Positions 7,211 to 15,751 are shown, counted from the first letter of the stretch. The stretch is DNA of 19,967 nucleotides from CAYHWW01 sp964360145 (GCA_964360145.1 CAYHWW010000046.1:1-19967), one strand, 5' to 3'. Numbers and translations: made by a program. Notes: generated from the letters alone by a model not told the origin.

Positions 7211-9109
7211 ATGGATTTCGCTGAGAAGCTCTATCAGTGGTTCCATGCTGGAAAAAAAGAGCGGAACAACCGCCGTTTTCGTCAAAATCACCTGCTGAGC
7301 TTGGACACAAGTACCGCTCGCGAAAGGCTGGAGTTCTTCTGCCAGGCCATCAATGAAGACAGCGTGCGCATCCACTTGACGAGCGCACTGGAAGCCCCGG
7401 ACCGGAACGCGCTCTACCTCCCCCGTGAGCTCGGGCTGGGCCTAGAGGAGGATGACAACTTCTCCGTGTACCTCTTCCGCCTCATGGCATTTCATGGAGC
7501 CCTCCGCCATGGCTTCCTGGTCGGTGACCCCGTTGCGCAGGGGGCGGCGGAACTCATGCGCTACTCCCTTGCCGCCCCCGGGATTCACCGGCATCTCGTT
7601 GGAGAATACGCTGGCTTTGCCGAGCTTCTCAATAAGGTGCGCGCCATCGCCGAAAATGCCTCATCGGTATTTACTGGTTTAGACACGCGATTTGTCCCAT
7701 GGGGAATCCTCCTACAGCGCAGCCTAGGCCTGGACGACTTCGTCTTGAGCGATCAAGACCAGTCTAGTCTCATGAAAACGTGGCGCCAGGAGTGGATCGG
7801 ATCACCGCACTGCCCCCTGCACATCCTCTCGCTGCTGCCGCGCTTGATTGCAGCGAAAAACAGCTCCCGCCCTGAAGCGGGGGCTCCCCACTCGCCGGGG
7901 CATCGAGGTTCATTGCCCACCGCGCCCGCGCCGACGAAACAAGAGCTACGCATCAAGACCGTGGCCCGTCCTGAACTGAAGAATATGGATCAGCAGGAGG
8001 AGAACCCCCTCACCCATGTCTTTGAGAAGCTGATGACGGCGGATGAGCACAAAGGGGGGTCAAAAACCCAGGATGGCTCCGATGAAAGCGACGACCACGC
8101 TGATGCTTTGTCTGAGCTCACCCTTGATCGGGTAACCCGGACGCAGACAAGCACGGACTCCATCCTGAAATCAGACGCGCAGGTCGAGAGCAACGCTCCC
8201 GACCTCGAAGGCGATGGCAATGAAGCTCACGAAACGCTGTACTCCTATCCTGAATGGTTTCACGAAAATAGGATGTACAAACGTGGTTTTTGCAGTCTGT
8301 ACGAAAGCACGCTGGTCGACACAGGTGCCCCAACGGCCACGGAAGCACATCCCGAGCACCTGCTCCTCAGCGAGAAGCTCTCATCATTTCTCAATGAGTC
8401 GCGATGGAAGCCCCGCCAAAAAGATGGTGCTGAATTCGACCTTGATGCCACCGTGCGGTGGCGATCGCAAATTCATGGAGAGGGCCCCGTGGATCAGCGC
8501 ATCTACATGGGTAGAAGACTGCTTGAGCGCAATTTGGCGATCTTGATCCTCATGGATTCGAGTTTTTCCACCGACGCGTGGAGCGCGAACAGGCGAGTCA
8601 TCGACGTCATGAAATCATCCATCTCTATCATCAGCGAAGCCTTCGCGGGCTTTGATGACCGGTTCGCCATTGCCACGTTCAACAGCAACTCCAGGCTGCG
8701 CTGCAACTACAGATGGGTAAAACGCTTCGAAAACCCATGGCAGCAATGCCGCCGACGGCTGCAATCAGTGAAGCCGGACGGTTACACGAGGATTGGCCCG
8801 GCGCTGAGGCACTCCCATCAGATTCTGAAGGGAGTCAAAGCCCGGCGAAAACTCATTCTCCTTTTCAGCGACGCCAAACCCACCGACTATGACCGTTACG
8901 AGGGGGAGCACGGGCTCAGCGACGTGAGAAAAGCCATCTCTGAAATCAAGTCCCAGGGTCTGTTCGTCAAGGGCATCTCCGTGACGCAAGAAAACCGGGG
9001 GAACCTCGCACGCATGTTCGGCTCGGGGAACTACAAAGTGATTTCCGAGCCCCTGCATATTGCCAACGCGGTTTTTGAAATATTCACGGAGATGATGTCC
9101 CGCGACTGA
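7211..9109 (+). CDS. norD: NorD, von Willebrand factor A domain protein for NO reductase activation
   Basis: The protein has 632 residues, typical of NorD. The conserved N-terminal helical region runs to about 215, followed by a low-complexity acidic and polar linker (about 218-340). A short block with YPEWFHENRMYKRGFCSLYE (346-365) precedes a C-terminal VWA domain (about 440-630). The MIDAS metal site looks complete: DSSFS at 449-453, T526 in GYTRIGPALRHS, and D554 in LLFSDAKPTDYDRYEG. NorD partners with the NorQ ATPase to mature NorCB, in the way CoxE/CbbO proteins pair with MoxR ATPases. The start codon has no clear Shine-Dalgarno and is 5 bp after norQ, suggesting coupled translation. It ends the nor operon, converging on the minus-strand gene at 9135. 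Confidence 0.93.
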   Translation: MDFAEKLYQWFHAGKKERNNRRFRQNHLLSLDTSTARERLEFFCQAINEDSVRIHLTSALEAPDRNALYLPRELGLGLEEDDNFSVYLFRLMAFHGALRHGFLVGDPVAQGAAELMRYSLAAPGIHRHLVGEYAGFAELLNKVRAIAENASSVFTGLDTRFVPWGILLQRSLGLDDFVLSDQDQSSLMKTWRQEWIGSPHCPLHILSLLPRLIAAKNSSRPEAGAPHSPGHRGSLPTAPAPTKQELRIKTVARPELKNMDQQEENPLTHVFEKLMTADEHKGGSKTQDGSDESDDHADALSELTLDRVTRTQTSTDSILKSDAQVESNAPDLEGDGNEAHETLYSYPEWFHENRMYKRGFCSLYESTLVDTGAPTATEAHPEHLLLSEKLSSFLNESRWKPRQKDGAEFDLDATVRWRSQIHGEGPVDQRIYMGRRLLERNLAILILMDSSFSTDAWSANRRVIDVMKSSISIISEAFAGFDDRFAIATFNSNSRLRCNYRWVKRFENPWQQCRRRLQSVKPDGYTRIGPALRHSHQILKGVKARRKLILLFSDAKPTDYDRYEGEHGLSDVRKAISEIKSQGLFVKGISVTQENRGNLARMFGSGNYKVISEPLHIANAVFEIFTEMMSRD

Positions 9110-9134
9110 CATTGTGAGCTGAACTTTTTGTATT

Positions 9135-9821
9135 TTAAGGTTCGAAACCCTGGCGCCCCAGGAACAAGTGATCCCCCCTGTCCTTGACTCTACGCCGGTA
9201 GTGGCGCGCCAGGTAACGCACATAGACCCAATCGCCCTCTTGGCTCACGTGCATCTGATCGAGGCCGATGCGAGGGAATTTACCGAACTCCTCGCCGCGG
9301 GCCACGGAAAGCACCGTATCCACGCTATCGACGACCTTCTCGATGTGGAGGTATTGCTGGGCCGCCTCGCTTAAGCTGCCATCAACGTGGATGAGGCCAT
9401 TGCGCAGAAAAAAAGCCAGGGCTACCTGATGATCCACGCGATTCATCAGGTTCCGCAGGGCGCTTTTCTCCGCTTCCGGCCATTGATCCCAATGGCCCGA
9501 GTGCTGGAAGAGCGTGGCAATGATGGGCTCCGCTCGCCCATCAAGGGCGTGTTTGCGCAGAAAGGGCGCCGTGCGATTCACTTTGGACTGATCATGGAGC
9601 GTAAGGAACTCGGCCAGGAGATGGGCCTGCACCAGGGGGAAATCCGCGGCGAACTTACGGTGCATCTCCATGCCCAGGATGGTGACGCGCCGGATGTGGC
9701 TCTCGGTATGGGCCTGAAAGGCGGCCAACGTCGGCATGAGGATCTCGCGGCACGGTACTTCGAGGGCCTGGGCAGACGGGCTCGCCAACAATGCCGCAGC
9801 GATGAGAACACAACGGCGCAT
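9135..9821 (-). CDS. Secreted protein of unknown function, histidine-rich with HD-like motif
   Basis: Not confidently recognised. The 228-residue form starts at ATG 9819-9821, one base after the stop of the upstream methyltransferase gene. This start gives a clean signal peptide, MRRCVLIAAALLASPSAQAL. An upstream in-frame ATG at 9995 would overlap that gene by about 170 bp with an implausible arginine-rich leader. The mature part is mostly helical and rich in histidine: H54, H67, H76-D77 in FLTLHDQSKVN, H107, H110 and D130-H131. That spacing recalls HD-type metal-binding helical proteins, but assignment to the HD family is only a guess. It appears to be the last gene of the minus-strand unit and converges on norD. 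Confidence 0.8.
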   Translation of the reverse strand: MRRCVLIAAALLASPSAQALEVPCREILMPTLAAFQAHTESHIRRVTILGMEMHRKFAADFPLVQAHLLAEFLTLHDQSKVNRTAPFLRKHALDGRAEPIIATLFQHSGHWDQWPEAEKSALRNLMNRVDHQVALAFFLRNGLIHVDGSLSEAAQQYLHIEKVVDSVDTVLSVARGEEFGKFPRIGLDQMHVSQEGDWVYVRYLARHYRRRVKDRGDHLFLGRQGFEP

Positions 9822-9822
9822 G

Positions 9823-10680
9823 TTAGGGCCCGCCAGCGAACTGCGCTGAGGCACGCACCGCCGCGTCCAAGTCCACGCTACGGAGCTGGCTGCGCTGCCA
9901 GCGCTCAAGCCACTGCGCGCCCAAGAGTTGCACGCCACGCCCGGCGCAAAATGCGGCCTTCTCCGCAGCACTCCATGCGGCGCCCCGGCGACCAAAGACC
10001 ACGGCTACGGTGGTTTCAGACTTGGCACCGGTGCCGACGCCGTGGCCGACGTAGAAGCCTGCCTGGAGGAGCTGGGCCCGCACGCGGGTGGCCCTGGTAT
10101 AGGTATAAATGCACACGGGCTTGGGGGCGCGTTGGAGGCGTTGAGCCAACTCCGCAAAGGCATCCGCGGTCCACAGGGGCGCATCCTCGGTTTTGTAGGA
10201 AAACGGGTCGTAGAATATCACGTCGGGCAATGGCGCCTCGAACATGCGCTCCAGGAAATCGCCCTTCAAGAGGCTCCAGCGCAGGCCCGCCGCCCCTTCC
10301 CAACTACCGTCGGCCAGCAGCGCAGCAGCAGCGGGGTGATCCACATGGGGAAAGAGATCAAGCCGGGAGCGGGCCAGAGTCAATGGTTCTAGATTAGTTT
10401 CAAAACTCACCAGCTCAAAATCACGGGCGCGGTTGCCGAGGCCTTCCGCGCAGCGCAACGCCGCCATGGCGTTGCAGGCCGCGCCCAAACCCACGTCCCA
10501 AACCACCAGCGGGAAACCCTCGTCGGCAAGGAGCTCCGCCAGCCGGGACTGCTCGACATACAGGCTCATGGCCTCTTGGTAGGGGTCGCCACAGGGGTGC
10601 ATGACCTCGCCACTGGAGCACTGGCGGATGCTGGCAAAGCCTTGGGGTGAAACCGCGATCTCATACTGGGTTGACGACAT
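9823..10680 (-). CDS. MnmC-like (DUF752) SAM-dependent methyltransferase
   Basis: This 285-residue protein has features of the N-terminal methyltransferase half of MnmC. The SAM-binding motif is WDVGLGAACNAMAAL (61-75), the DPFS block is YDPFSYKTEDAPLWT (157-171), and the late-strand region YTYTRATRVRAQLLQAGFYV (192-211) is followed by GHGVGTGAKSE. In MnmC this domain methylates aminomethyl-uridine at the tRNA wobble position. The fused FAD oxidase half is absent here, as in stand-alone homologues, so the exact substrate is uncertain. The region after about 230 has no motif I can name. It is followed one base later by the secreted protein gene (TAACATG junction), which suggests cotranscription. 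No Shine-Dalgarno is evident at the start. Confidence 0.85.
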   Translation of the reverse strand: MSSTQYEIAVSPQGFASIRQCSSGEVMHPCGDPYQEAMSLYVEQSRLAELLADEGFPLVVWDVGLGAACNAMAALRCAEGLGNRARDFELVSFETNLEPLTLARSRLDLFPHVDHPAAAALLADGSWEGAAGLRWSLLKGDFLERMFEAPLPDVIFYDPFSYKTEDAPLWTADAFAELAQRLQRAPKPVCIYTYTRATRVRAQLLQAGFYVGHGVGTGAKSETTVAVVFGRRGAAWSAAEKAAFCAGRGVQLLGAQWLERWQRSQLRSVDLDAAVRASAQFAGGP

Positions 10681-10735
10681 GGGGGCTCTGTACCACAGTC
10701 AATGACTGAAATTGAGTACGATTACTTAGTAACGT

Positions 10736-10822
10736 TCATCGGCTCAGCTTGATCATCTGGCTCAAGAAGGCCGCCACGGCGGAAAAAGAGAGCAGAAAAA
10801 CGATGAGTGCCTTTTGCTTCAT
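10736..10822 (-). CDS. 28-residue hydrophobic small protein overlapping the GT-C gene
   Basis: ATG 10820-10822 to TGA 10736-10738 encodes MKQKALIVFLLSFSAVAAFL followed by SQMIKLSR. This is a basic start, one hydrophobic helix and a basic end, the shape of a small single-pass membrane protein. Its ATG overlaps the stop of the GT-C membrane gene in an ATGA junction, the same coupling used at several real gene pairs in this window. An AGG lies about 9 nt upstream of the ATG. No family is recognised. The partner context suggests a small accessory to the membrane enzyme; this is inference from overlap alone. Confidence 0.5.
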   Translation of the reverse strand: MKQKALIVFLLSFSAVAAFLSQMIKLSR

Positions 10823-12336
10823 GGGACCAACCTGTAGATGCGCGCACCTGACGCCCCGGTGAAGGCCAGTCGCCAGCGCAGGCCGCTTTTCGCATCAGGC
10901 GTCAAGCCAGAGGGCAGCGCCCCGGAGGGTACGTAAAGAAACGCCACCCGTGCGGTGGCCTTCATGTCACGGAGCAAGTGCTCCACCGACGGAAACGCCC
11001 GGGAGTCGTAACGTGAGTTGCTGTAAACGTGGGGGTAGACGAAAATCCAATCCGCCGTGAGAAGATGGGCGTCGCTGGAGCGCTGAATGAGGGCCACAGC
11101 GCCCTCGCCACTGTGGGCATTGAGCCAGGCGATGGCATCGGCGTTGCGGCTGCCCAGCAAGGGATGGGGCTGGTGCTTCATGACGTGCTTTGCCGTGCCC
11201 CCCGCTGCCATGACGAGACAGAGCAGAAGGAAGGCCGTGCGGGCCCTTCGCTGAAAGCGGCTCTCTCCCTCTAAAAGAGTGGCGGCCGCCGCCATGGACG
11301 AGCACAACAGGAGCGCCAGGGGTGGTAAAAGAAAGCGCGCGTTCTGGGAGGTGAAGAACCACGCCGCCAGCCATGCGAGCCACAGCATGGAGGCGGGCTG
11401 CTGCTTCTTACCCGCTATCCACCAGGGCAAAAAGATGAGGGGCAGCGGCCCCACGGAATAGTCGAAGGCGTTTTTATAGAAAGCGAAGCGAAAGGGCAGC
11501 ATGAGGAACGCCCAGGGGCTGGTGCCAAAACCCGCAGCGGTTGCCACCATGCCGAAGATTTCCTGACGCCGCGCCTCGCTGAAAAAATGCCCCCCCAGCA
11601 GCGACGTCACCAGGGGATACACGGGATTCCCCGTGTGGAGAAAATTACGAAGCAACCAGGGTGAAACCACGAGCACCGCGACCCCCGTGAATTTCACGAT
11701 GTCGAGGCACTCAGTCTGGGGGATGTTTTTCTTCCGCAACCAATCCCGTGCCACGGGGAACAGCAGCACCAGCACCGTGGCGACAAAAAATGGGAACTGG
11801 GTGTAGCGAGTGGCAAGCCCCAGACCCGTGAAGATGCCTGCTGCCACCGGGCGCTTGCGCAAAAGCCAATAGCCCCCGAGGAGCGTGAAGGCCGATGCGC
11901 AATTATCCACCATGATGAGGTTATCCTGGGTGGTGAGCACATTGGCCGTGGCCATCAACGCAGTGGCGAGCAATGCGTGGAGTGGCGGCAATAAAAACGT
12001 GGCCACACGGTGAGTGGCGTAAACAAAACCGCAGTAGCCCAGCGCCGCGATGACCCGCGGGCCCCAGGGCACCACGATTTTAGCCAAAGCCATGGCGATT
12101 TCCGCTAGAGACGGAAAATCATCCACATAGGTCCAGTCGAAGAAGGGATAAGCATGGTGCTTCAACGCCCAGTTGATGAGGGGCAGCCGATAATCCAGCG
12201 CGTCACCTTCGGGGCCCAATCCCGGGGGGATGGCGAGAAAACAGAGCGGAATGAGAATATTCAACGCAATGAGAAGGCAAATGAAGATGCGGAGATTGGT
12301 CGTGGTTCTCATCTGAAGCCAGTATGAATCCACCAT
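10819..12336 (-). CDS. GT-C type multi-spanning membrane protein, putative glycosyltransferase
   Basis: The protein has 505 residues and many membrane helices, with a first helix at about 15-36. A following loop carries acidic residues (EGDALDY at 43-49, TYVDDFPSLAE at 69-79), where GT-C enzymes of the ArnT/PMT/GT39 kind keep catalytic Asp. A soluble C-terminal part (about 400-505) lies after the last helices. Such enzymes use polyprenyl-phosphate sugars on the outer face of the inner membrane. The substrate cannot be read from sequence. ATG 12312 (MRTTTNLRIF) is an equally plausible start, 8 codons in; neither has a clear Shine-Dalgarno. It is divergent from the acyl-CoA dehydrogenase gene with a 61-bp gap, and its stop overlaps the 28-residue ORF. 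Confidence 0.8.
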   Translation of the reverse strand: MVDSYWLQMRTTTNLRIFICLLIALNILIPLCFLAIPPGLGPEGDALDYRLPLINWALKHHAYPFFDWTYVDDFPSLAEIAMALAKIVVPWGPRVIAALGYCGFVYATHRVATFLLPPLHALLATALMATANVLTTQDNLIMVDNCASAFTLLGGYWLLRKRPVAAGIFTGLGLATRYTQFPFFVATVLVLLFPVARDWLRKKNIPQTECLDIVKFTGVAVLVVSPWLLRNFLHTGNPVYPLVTSLLGGHFFSEARRQEIFGMVATAAGFGTSPWAFLMLPFRFAFYKNAFDYSVGPLPLIFLPWWIAGKKQQPASMLWLAWLAAWFFTSQNARFLLPPLALLLCSSMAAAATLLEGESRFQRRARTAFLLLCLVMAAGGTAKHVMKHQPHPLLGSRNADAIAWLNAHSGEGAVALIQRSSDAHLLTADWIFVYPHVYSNSRYDSRAFPSVEHLLRDMKATARVAFLYVPSGALPSGLTPDAKSGLRWRLAFTGASGARIYRLVP

Positions 12337-12397
12337 TGTTGGCGCGGCTGCGCAACCCGCACTAGCGTAACCCGAGCTCCGTTGCTAAAACTCCATC

Positions 12398-13546
12398 ATG
12401 AGTTTCACTTTCACCGAAGAACAGACCCAGCTCCGTGACCTCGCCCGCAAGGCCACCGCCCAGCACATCGCCCCCATTGTGGCCGCCGATGAAGAGAGCG
12501 GCCGCTTTCGTCCGGAAGTGATCAAAGAGCTGGGCGCCCTGGGTCTTTGTGGCATTCCCACCAGCGCCGACCTTGACGGCGCGGGCCTTGGTTACCTGGA
12601 CTACGCCATCGCCCTCGAAGAAATGGGCGCGGCCTCCACGGCCTACGCCATCAGCGTGGCAGTGAGCGGTTTGCCCCAGGTGATTTTGAGCCGCTTCGGC
12701 ACCGACGCCCAGAAGAAAAAACACATCCCACCCCTGGCCCGCGGCGAGCACATCGGCGCCTTCGCCCTGTCAGAAAGCCACTCGGGGTCGGACGCGGGGG
12801 CGCTGCGCGCCAAAGCCGTAAAGCAGGGCGCTCACTATGTTTTGAACGGCACCAAACTCTGGTGCACCCAGGGTAACGTGGCAAGCTGCCTCATCGTCTT
12901 CGCTCGCACCGGCGGCCCCGGCCCCAAGGGCATCAGCGCCTTCATCGTTGAGAAGGGCATGGCGGGCTTCAAGGTGGGTAAGCTCGAACACAAAATGGGG
13001 GCGCACATCTCGCCCACCTGTGAACTGATTTTGGAAAACGTCAAAGTGCCCGCCGAAAACCTGGTGGGCCAGGAAGGCGATGGCTTCCGCATCGCCATGA
13101 CCGCCCTGGACAGCGGTCGCATCACCATCGCCGCCACCGCCGTGGGCGTGGCCCGGGCGGCCCTCGACTATTCGGCCCGCTACGCTCGCGAGCGCAAGCA
13201 GTTCGACCAAGCCATCGCCGAGTTCCAGGGCATTCAGTTTTTGTTGGCCGACATGCACGCCAAGCTCGAAGCCTCGCGACTGCTTGTGCACAAAGCCGCA
13301 TCCCTCCGTGACGCGGGCCTGCCCTTCACCATCGAGGCGGCCACCGCCAAGCTCTTCGCAACGGATGCCGCCATGGCCATCACCACTGATGCGGTGCAAA
13401 TCCTCGGCGGCGTGGGCTACACGCGGGAATACCCCGTGGAGCGCTACATGCGGGAAGCGAAAGTACTGCAAATCGTGGAAGGCACCAACCAAGTGCAACG
13501 CGTGGTCATTGGCCGCGCCTATGCCAAGGAGCTGATCCGGCTATGA
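12398..13546 (+). CDS. Acyl-CoA dehydrogenase, short- or medium-chain type
   Basis: The protein has 382 residues, the full length for this flavoprotein family, which oxidises acyl-CoA to trans-2-enoyl-CoA and passes electrons to ETF. Family signatures include AFALSESHSGSDAG (121-134), CTQGNVASCLIVFART (156-171), RYARERKQFDQAIAEFQGIQ (261-280) and ILGGVGYTREYPVERYMREA (335-354). The catalytic base is probably E361 in VEGTNQVQR, the position used by short-chain and butyryl-CoA dehydrogenases. The exact chain length or branched substrate cannot be fixed from sequence. No clear Shine-Dalgarno precedes the ATG. The stop codon overlaps the start of the glucose-6-phosphate isomerase gene (ATGA, 13543-13546), an odd functional pairing. 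Confidence 0.95.
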   Translation: MSFTFTEEQTQLRDLARKATAQHIAPIVAADEESGRFRPEVIKELGALGLCGIPTSADLDGAGLGYLDYAIALEEMGAASTAYAISVAVSGLPQVILSRFGTDAQKKKHIPPLARGEHIGAFALSESHSGSDAGALRAKAVKQGAHYVLNGTKLWCTQGNVASCLIVFARTGGPGPKGISAFIVEKGMAGFKVGKLEHKMGAHISPTCELILENVKVPAENLVGQEGDGFRIAMTALDSGRITIAATAVGVARAALDYSARYARERKQFDQAIAEFQGIQFLLADMHAKLEASRLLVHKAASLRDAGLPFTIEAATAKLFATDAAMAITTDAVQILGGVGYTREYPVERYMREAKVLQIVEGTNQVQRVVIGRAYAKELIRL

Positions 13547-14823
13547 GCCTCATTCAAATCAACCTGGACCACACCCCCCCGGCCACCACCAGCCAGGACA
13601 CCATCTTGAAAGACCTGGAACGCTTCTCCGCGGACATGGCCGCTGACGTCTCCGGCTTCTTTCACCTGCCTCAGAAATCCGATTGGCAGCGAGAGATCGA
13701 TGAAATCCAGCCGCTCATCGCCCGGCGGTGCCCGGAAATCGACACTTTCATCCACATCGGCATCGGCGGCTCAGGGTTGGGCCCGGAAACCGTGGTGCGC
13801 ACTTTGGGTTCACCCCATGCGCCCCAGTTTCACTTTGTGGACAACATCGATCCTGACTCGTTGAAGGCCTTGCTCGAGAGCTGCTCACCGGAGCGGGCCC
13901 TGGTCCATGTCGTCACCAAGTCCGGCGGCACCTTCGAAACCATGGCGGCCTTCGTCGTGGTCTACGCTTGGCTTGAAAAGGCCCTGGGAAAAGACCGCGC
14001 ACGCAACCACCTCGTGTTCTGCACTGACCCCAAGATCGGCGATCTGCGCAAACTCGCCGACACCTGGGCGGTGCCCACCTTCTCCATACCGCCCCATCTG
14101 GGGGGCCGTTTCTCCGTGCTCTCCGCCGTGGGGCTCTTCCCTGCCTTCGTGGCTGGCGTGGACCCCGCGCAGCTTCTGAAGGGCGCGGCGGACTATCGCA
14201 AAGCGGTGCTCGCCGACCTCACCGAGGGCCGCATCCCCGCCGTTGTGAATTTGGCCTATCGCTTGGCTGAGCTTTATAAAAATGAACGGCACAATATCAC
14301 GGTGATCATGCCTTACTCCCAACGGCTGAAAACCTTCTCAGCCTGGTTCACCCAGCTCTGGGCGGAATCCTTGGGCAAGAACGGCCATGGGCTGTCCCCC
14401 ATGGCCTCCGTGGGCGTCACGGACCAACACTCCATCCTCCAACTGCTCCGCGATGGCCCCCCAGATAAAGTCACGGGTTTCATCGAAGTACAGGGCTTCG
14501 ACAACGTCATGGATATCAAGTGGACTGGCCCCGACCTGCCCTCCATCGAATTACTGAGGGGCGTCACAATGAACCAGCTCATGGACGCTGAGTTCAATGC
14601 GACGCGCCAGGTCATGAGCGGAGCCAAAAAACCACATTTCACCCTGTCCATGTCCCGACTCAATGCCCACGCTTTAGGTCAACTGTTTTTCCTCGCGGAA
14701 ACCCTCACCGCCGTGACCGGATATGCCATGGGCGTGAACCCCTTCGACCAACCAGGCGTCGAAGAAGGCAAGAAGCTGACCCGGGAACGGCTCGCCGCTT
14801 GCAAAAAAAGCATGATGACTTAA
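13543..14823 (+). CDS. pgi: Glucose-6-phosphate isomerase
   Basis: This 426-residue isomerase interconverts glucose 6-phosphate and fructose 6-phosphate. Sugar-phosphate and active-site blocks are present: IGIGGSGLGPE (72-82), TKSGGTFET (125-133), GGRFSVLSAVGLFP (187-200), QLWAESLGK with the catalytic-base candidate E275 (271-279), H296 in GVTDQHSILQ, and the C-terminal NPFDQPGVEEGKK with its conserved lysine. At about 430 residues it matches the shorter bacterial form rather than the 550-residue E. coli-type enzyme. Its ATG overlaps the stop of the acyl-CoA dehydrogenase gene, so translation is probably coupled. The FHA-GGDEF gene follows 25 bp later on the same strand. Confidence 0.96.
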   Translation: MSLIQINLDHTPPATTSQDTILKDLERFSADMAADVSGFFHLPQKSDWQREIDEIQPLIARRCPEIDTFIHIGIGGSGLGPETVVRTLGSPHAPQFHFVDNIDPDSLKALLESCSPERALVHVVTKSGGTFETMAAFVVVYAWLEKALGKDRARNHLVFCTDPKIGDLRKLADTWAVPTFSIPPHLGGRFSVLSAVGLFPAFVAGVDPAQLLKGAADYRKAVLADLTEGRIPAVVNLAYRLAELYKNERHNITVIMPYSQRLKTFSAWFTQLWAESLGKNGHGLSPMASVGVTDQHSILQLLRDGPPDKVTGFIEVQGFDNVMDIKWTGPDLPSIELLRGVTMNQLMDAEFNATRQVMSGAKKPHFTLSMSRLNAHALGQLFFLAETLTAVTGYAMGVNPFDQPGVEEGKKLTRERLAACKKSMMT

Positions 14824-14848
14824 GCTCTTTTCCTAGGGGTTGATCGCC

Positions 14849-15751
14849 ATGAGTGAAAACGACAAGACAGTTGCTCTCACAGGCCAGCAGGCCGCCAGCA
14901 TCGATCTCAGCAAGACCAAGGGCGAGGAGGCATCCCTCATCATCGTCCGCGGCCAGCCCCAGGGGAAACGCTACCTCCTCAACGCCGACAGCATGATCAT
15001 CGGCCGGGACCCCAGCGTTTCGCTGAGCGTCAATGACACCAATATTTCCCGCAAGCACGTTGAAGTGATCAAGCGAGGCGAGGCGGTCATCGTCAAGGAT
15101 CTGGGCTCCACCAACGGCACTTTCATCAACGATAAGAAAATCGAAGGCGAGTACACCCTCCAAAAAGAAGACATGATCAAGGTGGGCAACACCATCTTGA
15201 AGTACCTGCCCAAGGGCGCCATGGAAGCCTTCATCATCGGCACCCTTGAAGAGCAGGCCAACACCGACGGCCTCACCAAAGCCTTCAACAAGCGCTACAT
15301 CATGGAGCTCCTGGAGACCGAGTTCAAACGCGCCAAAGCGCTGCATCAGGACCTCTCCATCATCATCCTCGACCTGGACCATTTCAAGAAGGTCAATGAT
15401 GGCTTCGGTCACGACGCCGGCGACCTGGTCTTGAAAGAAATGGCGAACCTCGTGCGCACCAAGCTGCTCCCTGAAAGGGGCAAGTTCGGGCGCTTCGGTG
15501 GCGAGGAGTTCATCATCCTCCTGCCTGAAACCGGGGCCGATGCCGCCGCGGAACACGCGGAGCGCATCCGCGCCGCGCTGGAAAAAACGAATTTCATGTA
15601 TGACGGCAAACGCTTGCCGGTAACCGCCTCCGTGGGCGTGGCGGAAATGGGCCTCGACGTGGACTCCAGCACCAAGCTCTTCAAGCTAGCCGACCAAGCC
15701 GTGTATCAAGCCAAAAACGGTGGCCGAAACCAGGTCTGCATCGGGCGCTAG
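14849..15751 (+). CDS. FHA-GGDEF diguanylate cyclase, DgcB-like
   Basis: From ATG 14849 the protein has 300 residues. AGGGG lies 9 nt upstream, which rules against the TTG at 14840. Residues 1-28 are a polar tail with threonines T7 and T11. An FHA phosphothreonine-binding domain spans about 29-120 (GRD at 52-54, SRKH at 67-70, GSTNGTFIN at 86-94). A GGDEF domain spans about 135-300, with ILDLDHFKKVND at 173-184 and active-site GGEEF at 217-221. It should make cyclic di-GMP from two GTP. The inhibitory I-site RxxD expected five residues before GGEEF is absent (PERG instead), so product feedback may be missing. The layout matches DgcB of Bdellovibrio, where FHA recognition of a phosphorylated threonine in the tail controls signalling. 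Orthology here is inference. Confidence 0.92.
   Translation: MSENDKTVALTGQQAASIDLSKTKGEEASLIIVRGQPQGKRYLLNADSMIIGRDPSVSLSVNDTNISRKHVEVIKRGEAVIVKDLGSTNGTFINDKKIEGEYTLQKEDMIKVGNTILKYLPKGAMEAFIIGTLEEQANTDGLTKAFNKRYIMELLETEFKRAKALHQDLSIIILDLDHFKKVNDGFGHDAGDLVLKEMANLVRTKLLPERGKFGRFGGEEFIILLPETGADAAAEHAERIRAALEKTNFMYDGKRLPVTASVGVAEMGLDVDSSTKLFKLADQAVYQAKNGGRNQVCIGR

Noticed and set aside
9110..9134. Terminator between norD and the convergent gene
   Set aside because: There is a short T-rich run but no stem of useful length in the 25 bp.
9387..10397. 336-codon open frame on the plus strand
   Set aside because: It spans, in antisense, the secreted protein and the MnmC-like methyltransferase, whose frames show clear motifs. 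Its own product is arginine- and proline-rich without any domain.
12770..13498. 242-codon minus-strand frame
   Set aside because: It is antisense to the acyl-CoA dehydrogenase and has a His/Gly-rich product with no recognisable fold.
14840..14848. TTG start for the FHA-GGDEF gene
   Set aside because: The AGGGG ribosome site directly touches this TTG, leaving no spacing. ATG 14849 has 9 nt spacing.
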